The position numbers and the translations under genes were made by a program. Below are positions 1 to 6,375 of a stretch of 6,452 nt of DNA, one piece after another (the first letter of the stretch is position 1; each line of letters starts with the position of its first letter). The stretch is from NCBI GenBank assembly GCA_022712335.1, contig JALAGR010000160.1, forward strand, positions 1 through 6,452, written 5' to 3'. Below the pieces are notes generated by a model, which had not been told where the DNA came from, did not search any database, and saw only the letters and a program-made list of their open reading frames with translations. This DNA is from Pediococcus sp. GTDB lineage: Bacteria; Bacillota; Bacilli; Lactobacillales; Lactobacillaceae.

Positions 1-1437
1 TATATTATTCTTATTTTAAATATTATTGGTGCCATCTATACTGTTTTTAGGCAACGACGAGATATTGCCGCAACTTGGGCATGGTTACTCGTATTATCAT
101 TTTTGCCAGTAGTAGGCTTTATTATTTATGCCTTCGTAGGTCGCAAGCTACCTGAAAATAAATTGTTCCCTTTAAAAAGTAAAACACGACTTGAGCTGGA
201 TCAAGTTATGGAACATCAACGACGTGAATTGAAAGCGGCTGATTTTACTGCTGCTGATCAGGTTGTTAAGGAATCAGAACGGATGGTTCAGTTCTTTACT
301 AAAACAGATTATTCGTTCCTTAACCGGCGAAATGAAGTTCAGATTATTACCGATGGGAAAGAACTTTTCGATGATATTTTTACTGAAATTAAAAAAGCTA
401 AAAAGCATATTCATGTTGAATTCTATACAATTTATAACGATCAAATTGGAAACCAACTTCGGGAATTATTAGAAAAAAAAGCGCGTGAAGGCGTTGAAGT
501 TAAAGTACTTTGGGACTCATGGGGATCATTAGGAACGAAGCGAAGTTTTTTCAAAAAGCTTAACGAATTAGGCGGTGAAGCTTTTCCGTTTTTAGGTACA
601 CGTTCAGCTTTAACTGACTTTCGATTGAACTTCAGAGATCACCGAAAAATTGTGGTAATTGACGGTAAGATAGGATATGTAGGTGGGTTTAACGTAGGCG
701 ATCAGTATTTAGGGCGCAAGAAAAAATTCGGTTATTGGCGCGATACACATTTAAAAATCGTGGGATCGGGAGTCTATGGCCTACAATCTCGGTTTATTTT
801 GGATTGGAATGCTACAGATCGTAATCATCAAATTGTTGAAGAGTTTAAACCAGGTTCAGTTTATTTTCCTGTAGCTGAAGTTAAAGGAAATACCAGTCTT
901 CAAATTGTAAGCAACGGCCCCGATTCAGATATCGAAAAAATTAAAATGGGCTATTTAAAGATGATCCATAAAGCAAAAGAATCAATTTGGATTCAGTCAC
1001 CTTATCTGATTCCAGATGATAGTGTGCTGGATGCTTTGAGATTAGCGGCAAGTTCGGGAGTAGACGTTCGAATAATGATTCCATGCATGCCGGATCATGC
1101 TTTTGTATACCGAGCAACGCAATATTACGCATGGCAATGTGCTAAGTGGGGAATTAAAGTATATTACTATAACAACGGATTTTTACACGCTAAAACGATG
1201 GTCATTGATGGTAAAATCTCAACGGTTGGTTCAGCCAATATGGATTTCCGTAGTTTCAAACTTAATTTTGAAGTTAATGCATTTATGTACGACGAAAATA
1301 TTGCTAAGCAACTTCAAGATATTTACGAAGAAGATATGAAACAATCTAGCCTTCAGACCGTTGCAATGTTTAATAAACAATCCACATGGCTGAAGTTCAA
1401 ACAAACATTTTCAAGATTACTTTCGCCAATTTTATAA
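1..1437 (+). CDS. cls: Cardiolipin synthase (phospholipase D superfamily), start cut off by window edge
   Basis: This membrane enzyme joins two phosphatidylglycerol molecules into cardiolipin plus glycerol. The frame is open from base 1, so the gene begins before the window; the TTG at 103 is internal. 478 residues are visible, against about 480-490 for full-length bacterial Cls, so only a few are missing. Numbering from base 1, residues 1-16 and about 24-43 are two hydrophobic segments, the usual N-terminal membrane hairpin. Two HxKxxxxD (HKD) phosphodiesterase motifs follow: HRKIVVID with H214, K216 and D221, and HAKTMVID with H396, K398 and D403. Each is followed by the typical GGFN or GSAN/MDFRS stretch. 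Two intact HKD motifs and the membrane hairpin fit a genuine Cls better than a nuclease or other PLD protein. The stop is TAA at 1435. No strong terminator follows; the T-box promoter begins about 10 bases later, and the T-box terminator could also stop read-through. Confidence 0.95.
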   Translation, partial: YIILILNIIGAIYTVFRQRRDIAATWAWLLVLSFLPVVGFIIYAFVGRKLPENKLFPLKSKTRLELDQVMEHQRRELKAADFTAADQVVKESERMVQFFTKTDYSFLNRRNEVQIITDGKELFDDIFTEIKKAKKHIHVEFYTIYNDQIGNQLRELLEKKAREGVEVKVLWDSWGSLGTKRSFFKKLNELGGEAFPFLGTRSALTDFRLNFRDHRKIVVIDGKIGYVGGFNVGDQYLGRKKKFGYWRDTHLKIVGSGVYGLQSRFILDWNATDRNHQIVEEFKPGSVYFPVAEVKGNTSLQIVSNGPDSDIEKIKMGYLKMIHKAKESIWIQSPYLIPDDSVLDALRLAASSGVDVRIMIPCMPDHAFVYRATQYYAWQCAKWGIKVYYYNNGFLHAKTMVIDGKISTVGSANMDFRSFKLNFEVNAFMYDENIAKQLQDIYEEDMKQSSLQTVAMFNKQSTWLKFKQTFSRLLSPIL

Positions 1438-1447
1438 GTTAAAAGAG

Positions 1448-1476
1448 TTGACGTTAGTTTTAACACATGATAATCT
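1448..1476 (+). promoter_or_regulatory. Candidate sigma-A promoter of the T-box leader
   Basis: A -35 box TTGACG (1448-1453) matches the consensus in five of six positions. The -10 is less clear: GATAAT (1469-1474) matches five of six but at a 15-base spacing, while TAATCT (1471-1476) has the ideal 17-base spacing with a poorer match. Either would start transcription around 1480-1483, just ahead of Stem I of the T-box, which is where such a promoter is expected. Confidence 0.55.
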
Positions 1477-1481
1477 TGTGA

Positions 1482-1733
1482 AAATCAATTAAAGCATTTT
1501 AACTTTCACATTAAGTAGTGCATGATCTGGGTGTCAGGAAGTCGGTGGTTGCTGCGAACCGATCAGGGTCATGTTGGCGAAATACCGTGAAATAGTTTTA
1601 TTTAAACGGCAAATAACTAGAACCGTTATCAATCTAGTGAGTGAAGAGGTCTTTTTTGAGGTCGCTTAAGCTGGGTGGTACCACGGTTTATACATCGTCC
1701 CTGTTGCATTTAATATGCAGCAGGGATTTTTTT
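1482..1733 (+). promoter_or_regulatory. T-box riboswitch leader, probably tRNA-Tyr specific
   Basis: The leader binds a specific tRNA and lets transcription continue only when that tRNA is uncharged. Stem I: the lower helix pairs TTTCAC (1504-1509) with GTGAAA (1587-1592). The specifier loop has AGTA (1514-1517) opposite GAAA (1579-1582). The middle helix is CATGATC (1521-1527) with GGTCATG (1567-1573), one G-U pair. The apical part has the AGGAA bulge (1536-1540), the helix TCGGT/ACCGA (1542-1546/1558-1562) and the conserved loop GGTTGCTGCGA. The specifier directly after GAAA is TAC (1583-1585), tyrosine, by analogy with CGAAA-GGC in glyQ T-boxes. An H-type pseudoknot matches Stem IIA/B: 1605-1609 with 1623-1627, and 1616-1621 with 1633-1638. 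The T-box core is GGGTGGTACCACGG (1673-1686). GGG 1673-1675 pairs with CCC 1699-1701 and ACG 1683-1685 with CGT 1696-1698, leaving the canonical 7-base bulge UGGUACC. Its U1679 would pair with discriminator base A73, which tRNA-Tyr carries. Confidence 0.93.
1698..1733 (+). terminator. T-box regulated intrinsic terminator
   Basis: An 11-base-pair stem (1698-1708 with 1716-1726, one G-U pair) encloses a 7-base loop and is followed by seven T residues (1727-1733). Its 5' arm contains CCC 1699-1701, the same bases needed by the antiterminator. The two structures therefore exclude each other, as the T-box mechanism requires. The downstream ATG is 26 bases beyond the T-run. Confidence 0.93.
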
Positions 1734-1759
1734 GTTGGCTAAAATGAGGGGGAATTGAG

Positions 1760-3130
1760 ATGAAAAAGGTTAGTGTTTTAGAAACTAGTATAGTTTTGAT
1801 ATTAATGTTGCTGATAATGGGAATGGGTGTGATTAAGTTTAAGTTGTCACCGCAAACACCAGTATTGCTGGTTTTAGGTTTGATTACGATTTGGGCTAAA
1901 GTACGAGGATTTGAATGGGAAGATATCAACCAAGGTATTAAAAATGGAATTGAAACAGGAATTATTCCAATTTTTATCTTTATTTTGGTAGGTGCATTGA
2001 TTAGTGTTTGGATTGCAGCTGGAATTATTCCAACGTTGATGGTGATTGGTTTTAAATTAATCAACGTAGCGTGGTTTGTGCCGTCGGTATTCATCGTTTG
2101 TTCGTTAGTAGGTACAGCAGTCGGTTCCGCATTTACAGTAATGTCGACCGTTGGGATTGCATTTTTTGGTATGGGAGTTACGATGGGCGTTAATCCGGCA
2201 TTAGTTGCTGGTGCCATCATTTCGGGTGCTATTTTTGGTGATAAATGTTCGCCACTTTCTGAATCAACCAATTTATCTGCTGCCGTTGTAGATGCTGATC
2301 TATTTGACCATATCAAGAACCTTATGTGGTCAACAATTCCAGCCTTTGTGGGTGCGCTGATTTTGTTTGCCATTTTTGGTTTGGGAGAAGCTAAAAGTGC
2401 TGATATGAGTAAGATTAATCAGACGGTAACAATTTTAGAACAGCATTTTAACGTCAATTTTTGGGTAATTATTCCAATTGCATTGATGTTCATTTGTGCA
2501 TGGCTGAGGATTCCGGCTGTTCCCACGCTATTCATGAACATTGGTGTTTCCGTGATATTTGTATTGATTGGCAATCCCCATACAAGCGTAGTAAAAATAG
2601 CATCAATTATTGAAAATGGATTTGTATCCAAAACGGGGAACATTGATGTTGACCAATTACTAACACGGGGCGGAATTTCCAGTATGATGGGAACTGTAGC
2701 ACTAATCGTAGTGACGCTATCTCTAGGTGGGATTCTAGTGCATTTGGGGTTAATTGAACAGATTATGACTCCCATTGCACAGCGCTTGAATAGTGACGGA
2801 AAATTGGTTCTAGCAGTTATTGGTAGTGCAATCGGTGTGAACTTATTTATAGGCGAACAGTTCTTATCAGTTATCTTACCGGGAAAGGCATTTAAACCTA
2901 CGTTTGAACGCTCTGGTTTGGCTAATGTTACATTAAGTCGAGCGTTAGAAGATGGTGGAACGGTAATTAATTACATCGTACCTTGGGGTGTAGCAGGGAC
3001 CTTTGCTGCAAATACGTTCCATGTTGCGACGCTTAGTTACCTACCATTTGTTTTCTTTAGCCTATTATCACCCGTATTTTCAATTTTGAGTGGTTTCACA
3101 GGGATTGGAATTAAACATAAAGAACAATAA
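1760..3130 (+). CDS. nhaC: NhaC-family transporter (Na+/H+ antiporter type), T-box controlled
   Basis: This is a polytopic membrane protein of 456 residues, the usual size for NhaC. The family signature GAxxSGAxFGDKxSPLSxxTNL is complete at residues 151-172, with the neighbouring VGTAVGSAFTVMSTVG segment at 117-132. A second half-repeat carries RGGISSMMG (303-311) and the conserved EDGGTVINYIVPWG (397-410). The ATG is chosen because a strong AGGGGG (1747-1752) lies 7 bases upstream. Family members exchange Na+ for protons, but several act on organic substrates, such as malate/lactate (MleN) or predicted amino acid carriers. An nhaC also accompanies tyrosine decarboxylase clusters in some lactobacilli and enterococci. 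The T-box with a probable UAC specifier makes a tyrosine-related substrate the best guess. That is inference; the protein sequence alone only shows the family. The gene stands alone between the T-box and a strong terminator. Confidence 0.92.
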   Translation: MKKVSVLETSIVLILMLLIMGMGVIKFKLSPQTPVLLVLGLITIWAKVRGFEWEDINQGIKNGIETGIIPIFIFILVGALISVWIAAGIIPTLMVIGFKLINVAWFVPSVFIVCSLVGTAVGSAFTVMSTVGIAFFGMGVTMGVNPALVAGAIISGAIFGDKCSPLSESTNLSAAVVDADLFDHIKNLMWSTIPAFVGALILFAIFGLGEAKSADMSKINQTVTILEQHFNVNFWVIIPIALMFICAWLRIPAVPTLFMNIGVSVIFVLIGNPHTSVVKIASIIENGFVSKTGNIDVDQLLTRGGISSMMGTVALIVVTLSLGGILVHLGLIEQIMTPIAQRLNSDGKLVLAVIGSAIGVNLFIGEQFLSVILPGKAFKPTFERSGLANVTLSRALEDGGTVINYIVPWGVAGTFAANTFHVATLSYLPFVFFSLLSPVFSILSGFTGIGIKHKEQ

Positions 3131-3131
3131 T

Positions 3132-3182
3132 AAAACAGGTTATAGTAGCGAGCTATGCTCGTACATGCTATAACTTGTTTTT
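3132..3182. terminator. Bidirectional terminator between convergent genes
   Basis: A long hairpin starts directly after the nhaC stop. AAAACAGGTTATAG (3132-3145) pairs with CTATAACTTGTTTT (3168-3181) through 14 pairs including one wobble. Near the apex a second stem CGAGC/GCTCG (3149-3153/3157-3161) closes on a 3-base loop. The right side ends in TTTTT (3178-3182) for rightward transcripts, and the left side gives TTTT for leftward ones, so it should serve both nhaC and the opposing esterase gene. Confidence 0.9.
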
Positions 3183-4133
3183 AGTTTCGGTAAACCAGTC
3201 GATTAGATGATTGGCAATTATTTTGGACCCATGTTCGTTGGGATGAACTTCATCATTTGTTTCAATTGACCAATCTGAAGTTGGAATCAATTCTAATTTT
3301 AGCGTGTGAATGACTCGTTCAATTACCAAATGATGGGCTTGATTGAATGGCATAATAACTATAATTCTACTATGAGGAAACTGATTTTGAACTTCTTTTA
3401 GGAACCAGACAAAGTACATTTCAAAGACGTCATCATCGTAACGGTAATCGTTAGTACCTAGATTGATTAAAACTAAATCAGGATTGATTGGGGGTGCTTT
3501 GATATTGAAGTTCACGTATCTTAAAAATTTTCCAGCGGGAGGAACCCCGCCAGTACCATAACGAATAATGCCAGCGGCACTATAAGCAATGCGATAATCT
3601 TCCCAATTTAGCGCACGTGATAGCTGAGCAGCATAATTGATGTCGGCTCCATATCCAATTGAAGGGGTCTTACTACGGACCCAGCAGCCGGCAGTAATCG
3701 AATCTCCAACGAAGGCAACTAAAGGGCCAGTAGGTTTAACAGCTCGGATAGTTCCTTTACTAACAGAAATATTTCTAACTATTAAACCATCGTTTCCTTG
3801 CCAAACTTCATCTTGATCGGAATTTCCGGTGAAATAAATTCTAATACGATGGGACGAAGTTGAACTTAATTTAAATTCATATTCAGTTTGAGTGAGCTGG
3901 ATTAAATGCAGCTCGTCATCAATATAAATACTTAGAGTTTGAGGAGTTGTTAAATTTGGAAGTTCGACACTTAATGTGAAATGATCGGCATCTTGAACTT
4001 CAAATATTATCTGGGCTCCTAAGTTAGTAGTGTACATTACTGGTTTTGCATTAATTGTCCGAGGAACCCAGCGCCCCACAAAATAAACGTTAGGTACTAC
4101 TCCATTACCGATGGTAGGGATGAACTTTGCCAT
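3168..4133 (-). CDS. SGNH/GDSL-family esterase with N-terminal beta-sandwich domain (CE2-like), no signal peptide
   Basis: The protein is a 321-residue predicted hydrolase. Residues about 15-125 form a beta-rich domain with the GRW start (20-22) seen in carbohydrate esterase family 2 proteins. From about 137 comes a typical SGNH domain: block I VGDSIT with the nucleophile Ser145, block II with Gly188, block III LGTND with Gly226 and Asn228, and block V DEVHP with Asp294 and His297. All four SGNH residues are present, so it should be active, most likely removing acetyl or other short acyl groups from a sugar. There is no signal peptide or membrane segment, so it probably acts in the cytoplasm; the substrate is unknown. 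GGAGGT (4143-4148) lies 9 bases before the ATG, and the gene starts 24 bases after tag, pointing to one operon. Its last codons and TAG stop lie inside the shared terminator stem. The family call is firm; the CE2 resemblance is less certain. Confidence 0.88.
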   Translation of the reverse strand: MAKFIPTIGNGVVPNVYFVGRWVPRTINAKPVMYTTNLGAQIIFEVQDADHFTLSVELPNLTTPQTLSIYIDDELHLIQLTQTEYEFKLSSTSSHRIRIYFTGNSDQDEVWQGNDGLIVRNISVSKGTIRAVKPTGPLVAFVGDSITAGCWVRSKTPSIGYGADINYAAQLSRALNWEDYRIAYSAAGIIRYGTGGVPPAGKFLRYVNFNIKAPPINPDLVLINLGTNDYRYDDDVFEMYFVWFLKEVQNQFPHSRIIVIMPFNQAHHLVIERVIHTLKLELIPTSDWSIETNDEVHPNEHGSKIIANHLIDWFTETKNKL

Positions 4134-4157
4134 AAGGAATTGACCTCCAAATTAAAG

Positions 4158-4724
4158 TTAACCGGGATTATACATACACTCAATTTCGTGGTCATTGATC
4201 AAGCCGATTGATTGCATAAAGGAGTAAGTTGTTACTGGACCTACGAATTTAAAACCACGCTGCTTTAAATCATCGGAAATCATTTCCGAAAGAGGAGTCT
4301 TAGCGTGAACTTCATCTGGAATTCGAATGTGGTCATTAATTTGACGGTTATTTACAAATTTCCAGATGTATTCATCAAAGCTACCAAATTCAATTTGAAC
4401 TTCAATAAAGGCCTTGGCATTTGTGATAGTGGCTTCTAACTTTCCACGATGATGCAAGATTTCAGGTGTTTCCATGAGTTGATCAATGTCAGCTTCGGTC
4501 ATGGCAGCAACTACGTGAACTTCATAATTATGAAAAGCTTTTTTGAAAGCTACACGTTTATTGATGATAGTATTCCAACTTAAACCAGCTTGATAACCCT
4601 CTAAACAGAGCATTTCGAACATGTAACGGTCATCATGGGAAATTCTGCCCCATTCTTTGGCATGATACTCTTGCATAAGTTCTGAGGCATTCTGAGCCCA
4701 TGTGCAGATAAAATTGTTATTCAT
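4158..4724 (-). CDS. tag: DNA-3-methyladenine glycosylase I
   Basis: This cytoplasmic base-excision repair enzyme removes 3-methyladenine from alkylated DNA by cutting the glycosidic bond. The 188 residues match the length of E. coli Tag and align along the whole protein. The zinc-binding residues Cys4, His17, His175 and Cys179 of E. coli correspond to Cys7, His21, His179 and Cys183 here. The 3-methyladenine pocket is kept in YHAKEWG (20-26) and LCLEGYQAGLSW (39-50), which supplies Tyr20, Glu42 (E. coli Glu38) and Trp50. RGFKFVGPVTTYSFMQSIGLINDH near the C-terminus is also typical. The start ATG has GGAG (4733-4736) 8 bases upstream. The esterase gene follows after 24 bases with its own ribosome binding site, so the two are probably co-transcribed, though no functional link is obvious. 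A terminator-like hairpin ends only 24 bases before the start codon, so no promoter fits in between. Confidence 0.96.
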   Translation of the reverse strand: MNNNFICTWAQNASELMQEYHAKEWGRISHDDRYMFEMLCLEGYQAGLSWNTIINKRVAFKKAFHNYEVHVVAAMTEADIDQLMETPEILHHRGKLEATITNAKAFIEVQIEFGSFDEYIWKFVNNRQINDHIRIPDEVHAKTPLSEMISDDLKQRGFKFVGPVTTYSFMQSIGLINDHEIECMYNPG

Positions 4725-4743
4725 TTTATATTCTCCGATTCCA

Positions 4744-4790
4744 AATAAAAATGCTTTTAATTCCCGCTGAGTGGGAAATTAAAAACATTT
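4744..4790 (-). terminator. Intrinsic terminator after pbuX and directly before tag
   Basis: Read leftward, AAATG (complement of 4786-4790) pairs with CATTT (complement of 4749-4753). After one mismatch, eight A/T pairs (4777-4784 with 4755-4762) and three G-C pairs (4773-4775 with 4763-4765) follow, with one bulged base and a 7-base loop. The 3' arm runs into a five-T tract and then ATTT. It should end pbuX transcripts, but it also forms the immediate leader of tag. Confidence 0.82.
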
Positions 4791-4804
4791 GTTTAATTAA
4801 TTTA

Positions 4805-4813
4805 ATTTTAGCA
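4805..4813 (-). promoter_or_regulatory. Possible extended -10 promoter for tag and esterase
   Basis: Reading leftward, TGCTAAAAT is a good extended -10 element lying 4 bases past the pbuX stop codon. No convincing -35 box is found 16-18 bases upstream. If active, it would start transcripts near 4798, so the mRNA leader would consist almost wholly of the hairpin at 4749-4790. It is the only promoter-like element seen close to tag. Confidence 0.3.
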
Positions 4814-4817
4814 CACC

Positions 4818-6143
4818 TTACATGTCACGATCGTAACCATTGAACATTAGATTAAGAACTACAGCAGTGAGGCTCGCTACTACAATTCCATTTGTAAGAA
4901 GCATTTTGATTGTGTCAGGTAAAGCTTGATATAGTTGTGGGTAGACGGTCGAACCGAGTCCCATTCCTACTGAAAGTGAAACGATTAAGATGTTTTTAGT
5001 TAAATTGAAGTTCACTTGTTGTAAAATACGCACACCTTGAACACCAACAATTCCAAACATAACCAGCATTGCTCCCCCAAGGACACTGGTAGGAACAATT
5101 GTGGCAGCTGCACCAGCTTTGGGTAAAAGTCCCAAAATAATGAGGAACGTAGCTGCGTAATAAAGTGGCTTGCGACTCTTAACGCCAGAAAGCTGTAAAA
5201 CTCCTACATTTTCTGAAAAAGTTGAGTAAGGAAATGTGTTGAAAATCCCACCTAAGATGGCAGCAATTCCTTCTGAACGGTATCCGCGTTTTAAATCGTC
5301 CTGCGTGATATCCTTACCAACAAGGTCGCCAAGTGCGAAGAACACACCAGTAGATTCAATCATTGTCGTCAAAGTTACCATAATCATTGTTAAAATTGCT
5401 GAAAGGTTGAAAGTGGGAACTCCAAAATAAAAGGGCTGGGGAATTCTGAACCAACTTGCTTCAGCAATCGGAGAAAGAGAGACCATTCCCATAAAACTAG
5501 CGAGAATGGTTCCAACCAGAATGCCAATTAAGATGGCAATCGAACGGAAAAAGCCACGTGCCCAAACGTTGATTCCAACGATAATAAGTACGGTAATCAA
5601 ACCTACCAGTAAATTTCGAGGATCGCCAAAATTTTTGGCTGTAAGATCTCCACCACCAATGTCTTCAAAAGCCACAGGAATTAAAGTGAAACCAATAACG
5701 GTAATAATTGAACCTGTCACAATTGGCGGGAAAAGTCCTTTAATCTTAGAAAAGAGACCTCCAACTAAGAACACAAAAATCCCAGATGCAATAATAGCGC
5801 CGTACATAGCAGTAATGCCAAGTGCCCCACCGATTTGTTGCAGAGGTTGTACGGCTTGAATCGCACAACCTAACACTACTGGAAGTCCGATCCCAGTCAG
5901 TGGAGTTCTTTTAATTTGTAAAAGTGTGGCAACACCACACATGAAAATATCAACCGATACTAAATAGGTCATTTGAGCTGCTGTAAAATGTAAAAAACCA
6001 CCAATTAAAAGAGGGACGATCACATCGCCTGAGTACATTGCTAAAAGATGCTGAAAACCTAAAATAGCAGCTTTACCTTCAGTTAATTGCGGTTTGATTT
6101 CAGTTACAGGAATTTCTGTGTAACTTGATTCAGTTGTTTTCAT
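4818..6143 (-). CDS. pbuX: Xanthine permease, NCS2/nucleobase-cation symporter-2 family
   Basis: This integral membrane carrier takes up xanthine, possibly other purines, with protons. Its 441 residues match Bacillus PbuX in length and along the whole protein: GFQHLLAMYSGDVIVPLLIG (29-48), LVSVDIFMCGVATLLQ (61-76), GIGLPVVLGC (84-93) and FPPIVTGSIITVIG (138-151). The substrate-site motif ESTGVFFALGDL has Glu263, the counterpart of the essential XanQ Glu272. The second motif is FPYSTFSENVGVLQLSGVKSR (304-324); its Glu311 replaces the Gln seen in XanQ and B. subtilis PbuX. The first 25 or so residues are a hydrophilic cytoplasmic tail. GAGGA (6153-6157) lies 9 bases before the ATG. A guanine-class riboswitch in the leader strongly supports a purine substrate; in Bacillus pbuX is paired with xpt, which is not seen here. 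Other NCS2 substrates such as urate or uracil are less likely but not excluded. Confidence 0.93.
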   Translation of the reverse strand: MKTTESSYTEIPVTEIKPQLTEGKAAILGFQHLLAMYSGDVIVPLLIGGFLHFTAAQMTYLVSVDIFMCGVATLLQIKRTPLTGIGLPVVLGCAIQAVQPLQQIGGALGITAMYGAIIASGIFVFLVGGLFSKIKGLFPPIVTGSIITVIGFTLIPVAFEDIGGGDLTAKNFGDPRNLLVGLITVLIIVGINVWARGFFRSIAILIGILVGTILASFMGMVSLSPIAEASWFRIPQPFYFGVPTFNLSAILTMIMVTLTTMIESTGVFFALGDLVGKDITQDDLKRGYRSEGIAAILGGIFNTFPYSTFSENVGVLQLSGVKSRKPLYYAATFLIILGLLPKAGAAATIVPTSVLGGAMLVMFGIVGVQGVRILQQVNFNLTKNILIVSLSVGMGLGSTVYPQLYQALPDTIKMLLTNGIVVASLTAVVLNLMFNGYDRDM

Positions 6144-6201
6144 AAATGTACGTCCTCGTTTTCATAATTTTCAAATCAATATGAAATCGAGCCTATAAAA
6201 T

Positions 6202-6231
6202 AAAAAAGCTCAAGACAAAAAAGTCTCAAGC
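6202..6231 (-). terminator. Riboswitch-controlled intrinsic terminator
   Basis: Read leftward, GCTTGAGAC (complement of 6223-6231) pairs with GTCTTGAGC (complement of 6208-6216) through nine pairs, two of them adjacent G-U wobbles. The loop is six U residues and the stem is followed by six U residues (6202-6207). It lies 26 bases past the purine aptamer and about 60 bases before pbuX, the expected place for an expression platform. Confidence 0.85.
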
Positions 6232-6257
6232 CACCATAATACATAAGAATTAGTTTT

Positions 6258-6320
6258 CCTATAGTCCAACATTAACGGCGTTGGGTAGAAACTGTCAACC
6301 AGATTAAGACATTATATAGG
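6258..6320 (-). promoter_or_regulatory. Purine riboswitch aptamer, guanine class
   Basis: The 63-base leftward aptamer aligns with the B. subtilis xpt riboswitch. P1 is CCTATA/TATAGG (complements of 6315-6320 and 6258-6263), followed by the conserved TATAAT joining region. L2 is AATCTGG, J2/3 is GTTTCTAC, P3 is CCAACG/TGTTGG and L3 is CCGTTAA; L2 GG can kiss L3 CC as in the family. The joining base that pairs with the ligand, in GGACTATAGG, is C (complement of 6264), which marks guanine/hypoxanthine binding rather than adenine. P2 is unusually weak: GTC/GAC followed by two U-U oppositions. Ligand binding should favour the downstream terminator and reduce pbuX expression. Confidence 0.95.
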
Positions 6321-6346
6321 CTAGGGTTTATTTGATTGTGACTGAA

Positions 6347-6375
6347 ATTTTAACACATAAAAAATGATGAAACAA
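6347..6375 (-). promoter_or_regulatory. Promoter of the pbuX riboswitch transcript
   Basis: Reading leftward, TTGTTT (complement of 6370-6375) is followed after exactly 17 bases by TAAAAT (complement of 6347-6352). A TG one base ahead of it makes an extended -10. Transcription would begin near 6340, about 20 bases before P1 of the aptamer. The -35 is a weak match, so the extended -10 probably carries much of the activity. Confidence 0.65.

Noticed and set aside
103..105. TTG as the start of cls
   Set aside because: The frame is open to base 1 and the upstream residues form the first membrane segment expected in Cls, so this is an internal leucine.
1438..1464. Inverted repeat GTTAAAA/TTTTAAC as a terminator for cls
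   Set aside because: It has only seven A/T-rich pairs, a 13-base loop and no T-run, and it overlaps the -35 box of the T-box promoter. It may be chance in AT-rich DNA.
1744..1758. Tiny frame ATG AGG GGG AAT TGA just before nhaC
   Set aside because: It is four codons long, has no ribosome binding site of its own, and coincides with the binding site of nhaC.
1666..2373. Long leftward open frame (235 codons) opposite nhaC
   Set aside because: It lies antisense to a clear NhaC protein and the T-box core, has low-complexity composition rich in Thr, Ile, Pro and Asn, and matches no family.
5506..5859. Rightward open frame (117 codons) opposite pbuX
   Set aside because: It is antisense to conserved permease motifs, its composition is that of a complement of membrane-protein codons, and it has no ribosome binding site worth noting.
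6151..6165. Possible catabolite control (cre) site, leftward ATGAAAACGAGGACG
   Set aside because: The first half fits the cre consensus but the second half has two mismatches, and it overlaps the ribosome binding site of pbuX.
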